A stretch of 64,000 bases of DNA from Nostoc commune NIES-4072 (GTDB lineage Bacteria; Cyanobacteriota; Cyanobacteriia; Cyanobacteriales; Nostocaceae): the NCBI RefSeq assembly GCF_003113895.1, contig NZ_BDUD01000002.1:62001-126000 (forward strand), written 5' to 3'. The notes beneath the pieces are model-generated. The model was given only the letters and a program-made list of their open reading frames with translations, searched no databases and was not told the DNA's origin. The position numbers were made by a program, and so were the translations under genes. Within the stretch, counting starts at the first letter, position 1, and every line of letters begins with the position of its first letter. Below, in pieces: positions 54,838 through 62,617 of this stretch.

Positions 54838-54882
54838 CTTCTAGTCGAATGTAGAAACCTTGTTTAGGTGGCTATATTCAAT

Positions 54883-55182
54883 CTAAAGCTCTAGATTATC
54901 TTGTGCCGAGTGCCAAAATCTAGCAATGCTGATCCGCTTTTTCTCTTCTTCAACCCTGTAAACAACACGATAGGGTTTAAGAATAAGCTGACGAATATTA
55001 GGATCGTCAAATTCAGGTACTTTCTGACCTTTCAATGGAAACTGACTCAACTCCTTAGTCTTTTCTAGGAGTCGTTGACCCAACTTTCTTGCAGCTTCAG
55101 GGTTACTTGAAGCAATATACCTGACAATTGCCTCTAAATCACCCACAGCTTTAGGAGAGAGGATTACTTGGTAGTCGTCCAT
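54883..55182 (-). CDS. RelE/ParE-family toxin
   Basis: 99 residues. YQVILSPKAVGDLEAIVRYI, ARKLGQRLLEKTKELSQFPL, PYRVVYRVEEEKKRISIARF are the typical ParE fold segments; the family acts on gyrase or on translating ribosomes. It overlaps the end of the upstream antitoxin gene by 19 bases, so the pair is one operon. Confidence 0.85.
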   Translation of the reverse strand: MDDYQVILSPKAVGDLEAIVRYIASSNPEAARKLGQRLLEKTKELSQFPLKGQKVPEFDDPNIRQLILKPYRVVYRVEEEKKRISIARFWHSAQDNLEL

Positions 55183-55352
55183 GCTTCAATCATCTGTTCA
55201 ACAGATTCAATTGACACTCCAAGTCCTTGGTTAATCTCTTCTAAACCCTCTTTTACTGCCGCAATAAACTCAATTTCTCGAAGGATCTCCCGTAGAGACA
55301 CATTTGGCGGTAATCGCTTCACAAGTTCAAGAACGGTTTCCCTATCGCTCAT
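55164..55352 (-). CDS. Antitoxin of the ParE-type pair
   Basis: 62 residues from ATG 55352. MSDRETVLELVKRLPPNVSL, REILREIEFIAAVKEGLEEI. Helical and acidic, as expected for a partner antitoxin. Order antitoxin-toxin with overlapping ends is the normal arrangement. Confidence 0.75.
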   Translation of the reverse strand: MSDRETVLELVKRLPPNVSLREILREIEFIAAVKEGLEEINQGLGVSIESVEQMIEAWTTTK

Positions 55353-55559
55353 GGTAGTTTTCGCTTCTATGCAGATGACTACTGTAATCTTAACCCCACT
55401 CCACACCCTCATCCACTAATTTTTGTTTGGTCGAGAACTATGGCTGTAAATCGGGCATATCTGCAATTAAAAGGAATCTTTATTAAAGCTGTTACTCATT
55501 TACCCTAATCCAATTTTCTCAACAGATGCGATCGCTTCCTTAGTTGCTGCTTGCATGAC

Positions 55560-55637
55560 CTAATGACAGCCAGCGTTAACGTAGTCTTGCACAAGCATTA
55601 ACCACACGTTGATTACTGTTTCTAAAACTTGTGTCAT
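55560..55637 (-). CDS. Possible 25-residue relative of the MTDPQ family
   Basis: MTQVLETVINVWLMLVQDYV then NAGCH. It is divergent to HTH copy 2, in the position that the MTDPQ remnant holds beside HTH copy 1. It may be a decayed gene. Confidence 0.3.
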   Translation of the reverse strand: MTQVLETVINVWLMLVQDYVNAGCH

Positions 55638-55750
55638 TTTTTAGAAGCCCTTGAGAGTACAAACTTTCAAAGGGGTTCTAAAAGTCAGCACAAATTTAGA
55701 GCGATCGCTTTGACGATTTAGGCTCTACGCTAATACTGCTTAGGTTTTAC

Positions 55751-55770
55751 ATACTTCATAGAAGAAGTAT
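55751..55770. promoter_or_regulatory. Palindromic candidate operator upstream of HTH copy 2
   Basis: ATACTTC - ATAGAA - GAAGTAT, the same dyad as at 5278-5297, 40 bases before the GTG start. Confidence 0.45.
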
Positions 55771-55809
55771 ACCACTATTTCCACGCCTTGTGTAAATATA
55801 GGAGTATCA

Positions 55810-56148
55810 GTGAGAGAAATCGTAATGCAAGGAATACCTTTAGATTTAGTATCCCGGATTGACTGGGATCAGGAATATGGTGAATTTTTATTTCAGCAAA
55901 GGGAGGAGAAGAAACTTTCTAGAGAAGAGGTAGCACAAGCAATTACAGGACTTGGAGAACCTTGCTCTCAGCAGTTAATTCATAAAATAGAAAAATGGAA
56001 GGGCAAAGGCGATCGCTCTGTTTCTTTGTCTCTTATTTTGAAATATTGTCAAATTTTAGGGATCGAGCTTAGGGAATTTTATCCTGTTGTAGCACAAACC
56101 CTCAGCTACCCTTTATTGCAAAAAATCTCGTCCGTAATCGTTGACTAA
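55810..56148 (+). CDS. XRE-like HTH regulator, copy 2
   Basis: 112 residues, near-identical to the protein at 4891-5238 (REEKKLSREEVAQAITGLGE, SVSLSLILKYCQILGIEL). GTG start with AGGAG five bases upstream. It precedes a long run of co-directional plasmid genes and is a candidate repressor of that run. Confidence 0.75.
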   Translation: MREIVMQGIPLDLVSRIDWDQEYGEFLFQQREEKKLSREEVAQAITGLGEPCSQQLIHKIEKWKGKGDRSVSLSLILKYCQILGIELREFYPVVAQTLSYPLLQKISSVIVD

Positions 56149-56252
56149 TTTCCATAAAATATGTAAAATAATAGTAGATAAAACAAAGGACAACCGCCTT
56201 AGCCTGGAAAACTTGTGCGATCGCCCTTTGACCCTTTTACAGGATCTATATT

Positions 56253-57023
56253 ATGACGTATCCCATCTACTCACAGCAAGCCCTCTCCCGTTACACCCTC
56301 CCGCGCCTCAAAAGAATTGCCGCAGACCTCGGCGCAAACCCAACAGAAGACAAGAGAGCGGCTGAAACTTGGGTAAACGCAATTATCACCCACCAATCCA
56401 CACAGCTTCAGAAGGTCACTGATGAACAAGCCCAAGCGATCGCCCCCAAACCCCTCACAATAGTCGAAATCTCGTTTGACCATCACGAGTATTACGCTGG
56501 TAGTCAACTCATAGCCAGCATCACCCATGATGACAGCCACTTAACGCAACGCTGGGTAGTCATGGTCAACGACAAAGAAGTATTTCGTGCCAACACTCTA
56601 ATGCGTTGCGATCGCTTCATCTGCACTCACTACAAAGACGGCTCATTACCTGTGCAGGAGAAAGAAACAACACCCCCCACGACCGAAAATCGAATCATGG
56701 CGCATATCTTCAACGAGTGCCAGAATTACGGCTTTGAAATTCTCAATGATGGGATTTACACCCGCAATACTCAAGACGGCAAACTACGCAAATTGGGCGA
56801 AGTCGGATGCACAGATGGTAACTGGTGGGTAAAGGAAGGTTGTTCAGACCAACAGCAGTATTCTAACTCGGTCTATGATGCAGTGCGATCGCTGTCGATG
56901 GTGGATGTGTCTTGTGATAGTAAATCCATTTTTGATGAATATTTTTTAGAGCAACCCTTAGAACAGCTAACTGGCGATAAATTGCAACGGCTGCTGGAGA
57001 GAACGGAGTTAGTAATAGCGTAA
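56253..57023 (+). CDS. SAP-like plasmid protein, full-length
   Basis: 256 residues. An N-terminal SAP-like segment (ALSRYTLPRLKRIAADLG, TWVNAIITHQS) is followed by a beta-rich domain, VEISFDHHEYYAGSQLIASI and VMVNDKEVFRANTLMRCDRF, and a C-terminal helix EYFLEQPLEQLTGDKLQRLL. AGGA lies eight bases before the ATG. Truncated paralogues at 4558 and 47235 show it is a recurring plasmid gene. The function is unknown; DNA or RNA binding is plausible. Confidence 0.65.
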   Translation: MTYPIYSQQALSRYTLPRLKRIAADLGANPTEDKRAAETWVNAIITHQSTQLQKVTDEQAQAIAPKPLTIVEISFDHHEYYAGSQLIASITHDDSHLTQRWVVMVNDKEVFRANTLMRCDRFICTHYKDGSLPVQEKETTPPTTENRIMAHIFNECQNYGFEILNDGIYTRNTQDGKLRKLGEVGCTDGNWWVKEGCSDQQQYSNSVYDAVRSLSMVDVSCDSKSIFDEYFLEQPLEQLTGDKLQRLLERTELVIA

Positions 57024-57206
57024 TTAAGAAGTCAGAATCCAGGAGTCAGGAGTCAGTAAAAAACAAAGAGCAGGGTGCAGAAGTTAATAAAATCTGCCTT
57101 CCTTTCTCCTCTTTTTCCTACCTCTTCCCGAAATTCTGACTTCTGAATTCTGACTCCTGAATTCTTCTCTCATTTTCCCTTCATTCACCAATCCCCCATT
57201 AAATCA
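57024..57206. repeat. Gap with dispersed AGTCAGAATTC-type inverted repeats
   Basis: AGTCAGAATCCAGGAGTCAG on the left and TTCTGACTCCTGAATTC on the right can pair. A similar small hairpin (GATTCAGAA / TTCTGAATC) lies at 59105-59140. Confidence 0.45.
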
Positions 57207-57533
57207 ATGCAACCCACAATATCAATCCCCCAACACTGGGGCTACCCTCGCTTTGCCTTTGACCAGCGTACAGAACAAGGCACGATTCTCGGACTTTACT
57301 ACTACCCATCTGGTACAGAATTGACTGAACAATTTGATGAAGGATGGCGTTATGTATTGATGCCTAACAAGAATTCTGACGAGATATCGTACTTGCAAGA
57401 GAATCAAATTCAGCCGCTATCTCCACAGGAATTGTTCACGCAGATACGCGCAGAGATTGAGTTTTATCAACAGCAAATAAATAACCTCAATCGACACTTA
57501 GATGCAATGGCTGGAGGTACAAACAATGGCTAA
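57207..57533 (+). CDS. Conserved plasmid protein (MQPTI type)
   Basis: 108 residues: MQPTISIPQHWGYPRFAFDQ, GTILGLYYYPSGTELTEQFD, ending in a coiled-coil-like EIEFYQQQINNLNRHLDAM. A truncated relative lies at 47486. It overlaps the next gene by eight bases. Function unknown. Confidence 0.6.
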   Translation: MQPTISIPQHWGYPRFAFDQRTEQGTILGLYYYPSGTELTEQFDEGWRYVLMPNKNSDEISYLQENQIQPLSPQELFTQIRAEIEFYQQQINNLNRHLDAMAGGTNNG

Positions 57534-57723
57534 GACGATTGACAACTATGTGGAACGTACTTCTGCTAGATTACTGCACTCTTTAAGTCGCTCTGGTGGT
57601 TCTATCCCTTTGCACCGCATTCAATTCTCAGAAACCATCATCCAATATTTGCTTGATAAAAAACGGGTACAAGTGCAAAACACTGGATGCGGCTTTTTGT
57701 TGGAGATTGCTGAGGATTTTTAA
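57526..57723 (+). CDS. Small hypothetical plasmid protein
   Basis: 65 residues from ATG 57526, preceded by GGAGG eight bases upstream; an ATG at 57502 lacks such a site. TSARLLHSLSRSGGSIPLHR, then IIQYLLDKKRVQVQNTGCGF suggests a small winged-helix-like fold. Function unknown. Confidence 0.6.
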   Translation: MAKTIDNYVERTSARLLHSLSRSGGSIPLHRIQFSETIIQYLLDKKRVQVQNTGCGFLLEIAEDF

Positions 57724-57747
57724 CTGACGAAACAATCAGGAGCAGAT

Positions 57748-58137
57748 ATGAAACTTTACGCTAAAACCATTCCACAAACCTTACCCAATTGGGCAACTGT
57801 TGTTACACAGAGTGCAGATTTAATTGAAATTGAAATCAACGATGACCATCCAAACTTTCAATCTTTGCTTGAAGAATTAGAGACGGAAATTGAACCAGGA
57901 ACAATAGGTGTCAAGGCAGAAGATTTATGTTCCAGACTTGGTATCGAGATGTCTAATCCATCTCTTCACCGCTTAGTTGAACAATCCCAAACCCTAATAT
58001 CCCTTATTGCTTGGCACCCAGACTACAAACAACTGCTGGACGAGGGATATAGCCCTGATTTAAACATTGCTGATGCTCAGACTGCGCTCACCTATCTGCA
58101 ATGGGAATTAGAGCGTAATCGAGAACCTTATGCCTAA
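57748..58137 (+). CDS. Hypothetical plasmid protein
   Basis: 129 residues; AGGAG five bases before the ATG. Acidic and helical (FQSLLEELETEIEPGTIGVK, LLDEGYSPDLNIADAQTALT). No family recognised. Same strand and spacing as its neighbours, so probably co-transcribed. Confidence 0.55.
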   Translation: MKLYAKTIPQTLPNWATVVTQSADLIEIEINDDHPNFQSLLEELETEIEPGTIGVKAEDLCSRLGIEMSNPSLHRLVEQSQTLISLIAWHPDYKQLLDEGYSPDLNIADAQTALTYLQWELERNREPYA

Positions 58138-58160
58138 TACAAAAGCGTTCATCCAAAGGA

Positions 58161-59093
58161 ATGCCATTACTTCAGATGAACGCACGGAAGTTTTTCTCCC
58201 GCTACAGAATTCCCATTATTGCACACGAAACACTAATCAATGAAACATTAATCAAGGTGAACATGGTTACTGAAATTAAACTAGGTTTATGCAATCCTCC
58301 CGAACCCATCTATTTATATGTCAACCAGGGCGAGGTAGATGGAGAATCATTCGTTTGGTACAAGTTCAATATCAGCCAGGAGAAGAAAATTCCAGTCCCC
58401 CAAAGGGCGTTAACTGGGTACTTGTCAGAACTGCGATTGACCACTAAAGAATTCAAAGGCAGGGACAATCTCAAACTGGATATTGTTGTCAGTGCTGATG
58501 AACTTTACGTCATAAGAACTGGTGTTGAAACCAATTTTGCCAAAAGCTTTCTTTTAGCGGCTTCATTAGTCCAAGACTTTTCCAAACCACTGATTATCGT
58601 TGCGAATGCTGGGGACGAGAATACAGTTTTCTGTAATCTTTATGATGCTGCAACCAAAACCAAAATTTACAGGGAATGGAGTAGAGATTTGGATTGGGCA
58701 ACAATCATTCGTGACATCCAATCTTTATTGGGTGGTGCTTCATCAACTATTTCAGCCACGCCAAAACTTAGTGTAGTACCTCAATCAGTACACCCACAGG
58801 ATTTGCGAGTGAAAAATATTCGCACTTTGCTTGATTATCCCCTTGATTTGGTCAGAGAGTGGTTGCAATTCCAAGACACTAATAGTCCCAGCCAATTGCA
58901 TATTAGCAAGATTGATGAATTGGTGAAGACTATGTGTTTGGCTTGGGCAGCAGGCAAGTGTGACCATCCCAATCATGCTGAATCTTTGTATCAAAATCTT
59001 GTTGTTGATGCTGTTGTTAGCGGTACTGATGAATTAACGGCAATCAAAACGTGGATGCAACAGTTGCAAGCAGTAAAGACTGGGGCAAGTTAA
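58161..59093 (+). CDS. Hypothetical plasmid protein, 310 residues
   Basis: The start is uncertain: ATG 58161 or the ATG at 58264 (VTEIKLGLCNPPEPIYLYVN), where the sequence becomes clearly protein-like. A mixed alpha/beta region, ELRLTTKEFKGRDNLKLDIV and KSFLLAASLVQDFSKPLIIV, is followed by a helical tail. No known family. It belongs to the plasmid run between HTH copy 2 and the methyltransferase. Confidence 0.55.
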   Translation: MPLLQMNARKFFSRYRIPIIAHETLINETLIKVNMVTEIKLGLCNPPEPIYLYVNQGEVDGESFVWYKFNISQEKKIPVPQRALTGYLSELRLTTKEFKGRDNLKLDIVVSADELYVIRTGVETNFAKSFLLAASLVQDFSKPLIIVANAGDENTVFCNLYDAATKTKIYREWSRDLDWATIIRDIQSLLGGASSTISATPKLSVVPQSVHPQDLRVKNIRTLLDYPLDLVREWLQFQDTNSPSQLHISKIDELVKTMCLAWAAGKCDHPNHAESLYQNLVVDAVVSGTDELTAIKTWMQQLQAVKTGAS

Positions 59094-59159
59094 ACCAAAA
59101 GTCAGGATTCAGAATAATTCTGACTTCTGAATCCTCAATTAATCAGATAAGAATTAACC

Positions 59160-59369
59160 ATGAGAATCATCGTTACAGTTGTTGAAAAAATCACCAGCGA
59201 AGCGCACATCGATATCCCTGATGGGCTGAATCAATCTGCAATTAAACAGCACATAGTAGACCGCTACAACAGTGGGGAAATGGTCACAAATATGAACATA
59301 TTTCAAGTTGACTTTGAATCTATCAGCGCTCGGATTGTACCAGAAAAACTTTCTTCTAAATCTGTATAA
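59160..59369 (+). CDS. Small hypothetical plasmid protein
   Basis: 69 residues: VTVVEKITSEAHIDIPDGLN, QHIVDRYNSGEMVTNMNIFQ. Short beta-alpha-beta pattern. Function unknown; it lies directly before the Myb/HTH gene. Confidence 0.5.
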   Translation: MRIIVTVVEKITSEAHIDIPDGLNQSAIKQHIVDRYNSGEMVTNMNIFQVDFESISARIVPEKLSSKSV

Positions 59370-59385
59370 ACATTGGAGGTAACAA

Positions 59386-59784
59386 ATGAATCCTAAATGG
59401 ACTGATGAAGAACTAGCAATCGTTGAAGAAATGGCTTGTCTCAACACTGTTAAGCAAATAGCTTATCGCCTCAAAAAAAGAGGATACACCCGCTCAACAT
59501 CAGCTATTCAAAAGAAACTGCGCTTTTTAGGATACTCCGCACGTCCAATCCTTGATAACTACAACTGCTGTGAAATAGCCAGAGTTTTACAACTTAATTC
59601 AGCGACTGTTTGGACTTGGGTAAAAAAAGGATGGATTCGTACAACCAAACACTCTGGAAGATATCACCAAATTAAGAGCAAAGACTTAAAACGATTTCTT
59701 GAAAACCCACCTCAACGTATTAAGAACCGGATTGCTGCCATTGATAAAGATGCTATCGAATACTTGGTAGGGAGGTTGGAATGA
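59386..59784 (+). CDS. Two-domain HTH DNA-binding protein
   Basis: 132 residues, GGAGG before ATG. The N-terminal part (WTDEELAIVEEMACLNTVKQ, STSAIQKKLRFLGYS) looks like a SANT/Myb-type helix triad. The second part (CCEIARVLQLNSATVWTWVK, then KGWIR and YHQIKSKDLKRFL) is a MerR-like HTH. Its stop overlaps the methyltransferase ATG (ATGA), so the two are coupled; it may regulate or guide the methylase. Confidence 0.65.
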   Translation: MNPKWTDEELAIVEEMACLNTVKQIAYRLKKRGYTRSTSAIQKKLRFLGYSARPILDNYNCCEIARVLQLNSATVWTWVKKGWIRTTKHSGRYHQIKSKDLKRFLENPPQRIKNRIAAIDKDAIEYLVGRLE

Positions 59785-60046
59785 CAGAACAATTCACCAC
59801 CCTTAAAACTCAAAAAGTCCTTGACCTTTGTTCTGGCATTGGTGGTTTTACCCTTGGTCATCTGATTAGCGGCGGTTTTGAGACTGTAGCTTTTTGCGAG
59901 ATTAATCAGTATTGCCAACAAGTTCTAAATCTGCGCTTCCCACAAATTCCAATTATCCCAGATATTCATGACATCACAGTTGAGTCTCTTTACCAAGTGG
60001 GAGTTAGAGAAATTGACGGCATCATCGCCGGATTACCCTGCCCTCC

Positions 60047-60183
60047 CAATACTGCTCGGATAAGCAGGGGAGGCAGGGGAAGCAGGGGAGGCAGGGGAGG
60101 CAAAAACTCAACGCCAGCCTCCATTTCTCCCCCTGCTCCCCCTGCTTGCCTCAACCAAGAAATTCCTTAACCGAGCAGTATTG
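60047..60183. mobile_element. 137-bp MITE with CAATACTGCTCGG ends and 10-bp target duplication
   Basis: Begins CAATACTGCTCGGATAAG and ends CTTAACCGAGCAGTATTG. Flanked by CCTGCCCTCC at 60037-60046 and 60184-60193. The interior has GCAGGGGAGGCAGGGG and CCCCTGCTCCCCCTGC arms that can pair. Same family as 33213-33323. Confidence 0.9.
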
Positions 60184-60846
60184 CCTGCCCTCCTTTCAGC
60201 CTTGCGGGGAAACGTGAAGCCTCGAAAGACAAGCGCAACCTGTTCGGGGAATTCTTTAGAATCATTTGCGAGATTCGACCAGACTGGGCGATTGTGGAAA
60301 ACGTTCCCGGACTGCTTACTGCTGAGGGAAGTGAATTTTTCCGTGCCGTACTTTGGGAGTTTGCCTCGCTGGGGTTCGATGTCGAGTGGGGAATTGTTTC
60401 GGCAGCAGAGGTGGGGGCCGTCCATAAACGAGAAAGAGTTTGGATTATTGCCCACTCCCAAAGCTCAAGACGGCGAACATCCTGGAATCAGCGCATACAA
60501 GAGAGGACAAACGCTGCATCTGTCGGCGGCGGTGATGATGACTTCCAGAAACACAGATTTACCAACTCAGTTTACCCTGAGCGCAGTCGAAGGGTTGAAT
60601 ACGGAGCGCTCCCTGAACCCGCATCTAATAGAGGCGATGATCGGCGTACCACAGGGCTGGACGGATGTCTCCTTACCCACGCCGGACTTGATTATTGGCT
60701 CACCTCTGCGACAATCCCCAGCTTCCATCGGCTTAATCGTACTGAAATTGCAGCGCTTCCGGCAGATAGCCAAAAAGAATATTGCCAACTCTATGCAGAA
60801 TACCAAAGCCTCAGAAAACAACACACAGAGCAAATCAAAGCTTTAG
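60181..60846 (+). CDS. Overlapping second-frame protein inside the methyltransferase gene
   Basis: In the +1 frame relative to the methyltransferase, 222 codons are open (the start is uncertain; the frame also continues upstream of the MITE). The translation reads SGNSLESFARFDQTGRLWKT, LPRWGSMSSGELFRQQRW, FGLLPTPKAQDGEHPG and LNPHLIEAMIGVPQGWTDVS. These resemble a phage/plasmid protein type that I recall with SWKT, PRWG.M..GEL, LPTP..D and LNP..VE.LMGFP.GW motifs. The same DNA (60194-60460) encodes methylase motifs VI and VIII in the other frame. It is either true dual coding or a frameshifted methylase middle part. Confidence 0.45.
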   Translation: MPALLSALRGNVKPRKTSATCSGNSLESFARFDQTGRLWKTFPDCLLLREVNFSVPYFGSLPRWGSMSSGELFRQQRWGPSINEKEFGLLPTPKAQDGEHPGISAYKRGQTLHLSAAVMMTSRNTDLPTQFTLSAVEGLNTERSLNPHLIEAMIGVPQGWTDVSLPTPDLIIGSPLRQSPASIGLIVLKLQRFRQIAKKNIANSMQNTKASENNTQSKSKL

Positions 60847-60925
60847 GAAATGCGATTGTGCCTCAATGCGCTGCACTAATTTTTGACCGACTTAAAAGAA
60901 TTTTATCTCAACAAAGGAAAAACGC

Positions 60926-61384
60926 ATGATTGACAACGTTAATGCGCTTCAAACAATCTGGTATCTCTCGCCACCTTGGAGACAAACAATTCCACCTGTT
61001 GAGGTCAATTTACTAGAGAGAGTATACCTCAGAACTACGAGAACATTCGGTTACTGCTGTGGAATTCAATGGAAACACGAATGCTGGATTTATTCAATTG
61101 ATTGTCGTAATGAAATTGTTCACGTTACACAGCATCAAATCATTGGGACTGGAGATTTAGTTCCCCTGCCCGTGCCAAAACCGGCTTTTGTTTTGGGGCA
61201 AAGAGTGATGCTTTGTTCTCACGACAAGGGAACAAAACAACGGCTGATTTTGGGAATTGCACTGGTGCATAATTCTTGGTTTTACCTTGTTGAATTGATG
61301 TCGCCAACGTTAATTAAGACACCAACTATATCGAATCGTTTCTCATTAGTTGGTGAAAAAAGTTTGATGCGGGTAAATGCTTGA
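60926..61384 (+). CDS. DUF1392-family protein
   Basis: 152 residues: NALQTIWYLSPPWRQTIPPV, EVNLLERVYLRTTRTFGYCC, WIYSIDCRNEIVHVTQHQII. This is a Nostocales plasmid family of unknown function. ATG overlaps the methyltransferase stop. Confidence 0.7.
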   Translation: MIDNVNALQTIWYLSPPWRQTIPPVEVNLLERVYLRTTRTFGYCCGIQWKHECWIYSIDCRNEIVHVTQHQIIGTGDLVPLPVPKPAFVLGQRVMLCSHDKGTKQRLILGIALVHNSWFYLVELMSPTLIKTPTISNRFSLVGEKSLMRVNA

Positions 61385-61443
61385 GTTTCTTAGATTGCAA
61401 TTCCTCTTTTTTCACTGTTTGAATAATAACCAGGGAGTTAATT

Positions 61444-62244
61444 ATGTTGATACACAAATGGCGTGACTCAGAAATTAACCAAATGCCCCAATCTGGGGAA
61501 ATAGGCAAATACAGCATACCCAAAGGCTACGTGAATGCAACTCAAATGTGCCATGCAAATAACAAGTCTTGGGGGCATTACAAAGAAAGGAAGTCCACAA
61601 AAGCTTACTGGACGGCACTTTCAAACGACATCGGGATTCCGATATCGTCTCTTGTCATCGAAGTTGATGGTTATGGCAGTTCTCAAGGGACTTGGATTTA
61701 TCCAGAAATCGCAATTGATTTAGCTCAGTGGGTTTCTGTTGAATTCCGCATCTGGGCTAACAGAACTTTGATGAAAGTGATGCTCTCAACCCAAGTAGAG
61801 CAAGTATTACAGCAAGAATCACCACATAGATTAGCCCCATCCCACGAAGCCGCACAGTTAGCAATGATGTTGGGGGAATTTGCCGGATTAGAAAAATCTC
61901 TCACCGCCCAGTTAGCAGTCAATGCTGCCACTAAAGTTAACCCCGCACTTAAGCCAGCAGCAGATGAGCTTAAGACTGCGATCGCTTCCACTAATACCGC
62001 AGAGGACGCATTTCTCAACCCAACACAAATTGGTGAGGTAGTAGGAATGTCTGCACGGGCTGTTAACCACTGCTTACTAAATTCTGGACTGCAATACAGA
62101 ACTGACGACAAGAAAATTCCCTATCGTCCTACTGAATCTGGTAAGCAATGGGGTCGCATGGTTCCCGCAGTCGCCAAATCCTCAAATCAAACTGTTTTTC
62201 AACTGCGGTGGTTGCCCGAAATAGTAAAAGTCATCTCTCAATAA
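61444..62244 (+). CDS. KilA-N domain protein
   Basis: 266 residues. The KilA-N DNA-binding domain occupies about 10-115 (YVNATQMCHANNKSWGHYKE, GTWIYPEIAIDLAQWVSVEF, IWANRTLMKVM). The rest contains a helical linker and a C-terminal HTH-like part (NPTQIGEVVGMSARAVNHCL). Phage- and plasmid-type regulator. GGGAG lies upstream of the ATG. Confidence 0.85.
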   Translation: MLIHKWRDSEINQMPQSGEIGKYSIPKGYVNATQMCHANNKSWGHYKERKSTKAYWTALSNDIGIPISSLVIEVDGYGSSQGTWIYPEIAIDLAQWVSVEFRIWANRTLMKVMLSTQVEQVLQQESPHRLAPSHEAAQLAMMLGEFAGLEKSLTAQLAVNAATKVNPALKPAADELKTAIASTNTAEDAFLNPTQIGEVVGMSARAVNHCLLNSGLQYRTDDKKIPYRPTESGKQWGRMVPAVAKSSNQTVFQLRWLPEIVKVISQ

Positions 62245-62269
62245 TTCCCTACCTAACTCAACAACAATT

Positions 62270-62548
62270 ATGAACACTCTACGAAAAACCTTGGCAGAAA
62301 AATACGGTCTAGTTGCTGATATTATGCACGACGATTATTTTTTTGTTCAGCTACCAGAAAACGAAGATCATTCACTTAAGTTTTTAGAGAGCAATTTACC
62401 AGAGTGTATTCGGGTTGAACTTGCAGAATGTTTTGCTGGTAGTGTGATTGCGGCTTGGGAAGTCCCCTTATTTTTACTCCCTCAAGTGTTACAGCAAGCC
62501 CATGATTTTGTTATTGAGTATTGGGAGCAAGTGTCTCAAGAAATGTGA
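62270..62548 (+). CDS. Hypothetical plasmid protein
   Basis: 92 residues: NTLRKTLAEKYGLVADIMHD, PECIRVELAECFAGSVIAAW. Acidic, no known family. It lies between the KilA-N and AlkB genes on the same strand. Confidence 0.55.
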   Translation: MNTLRKTLAEKYGLVADIMHDDYFFVQLPENEDHSLKFLESNLPECIRVELAECFAGSVIAAWEVPLFLLPQVLQQAHDFVIEYWEQVSQEM

Positions 62549-62617
62549 AGTATTCTCCAGCAACTAAAACTAACAGCAATTGCTTCAGCACACGTTTTTT
62601 AATTGCAGAAAACTACC

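Larger units (their letters stand above)
55640..56440 (+). repeat. Inverted duplicate of 4600-5415
   Basis: Contains the second HTH gene, its promoter region and the 5' part of the SAP-like gene. See the entry for 4600-5415; this copy is the more complete one. Confidence 0.85.
59781..60929 (+). pseudogene. C5 cytosine DNA methyltransferase interrupted by a MITE
   Basis: The frame opens with motif I (VLDLCSGIGGFTLG) and reaches motif IV (GLPCPP, with the catalytic Cys) at 60030-60045. A 137-bp MITE plus 10-bp target copy (147 bp, 49 codons) then adds an in-frame TAA at 60168-60170. After it the same frame continues FSLAGKREASKDKRNLFGEF, VENVPG (motif VI), HKRERVWIIA (motif VIII) and, at the end, QIKALGNAIVPQCAALIF (motif X). 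Without the insert it would be 333 residues. The intact halves could only work if produced separately or by readthrough. The stop overlaps the next gene's ATG. Confidence 0.8.
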
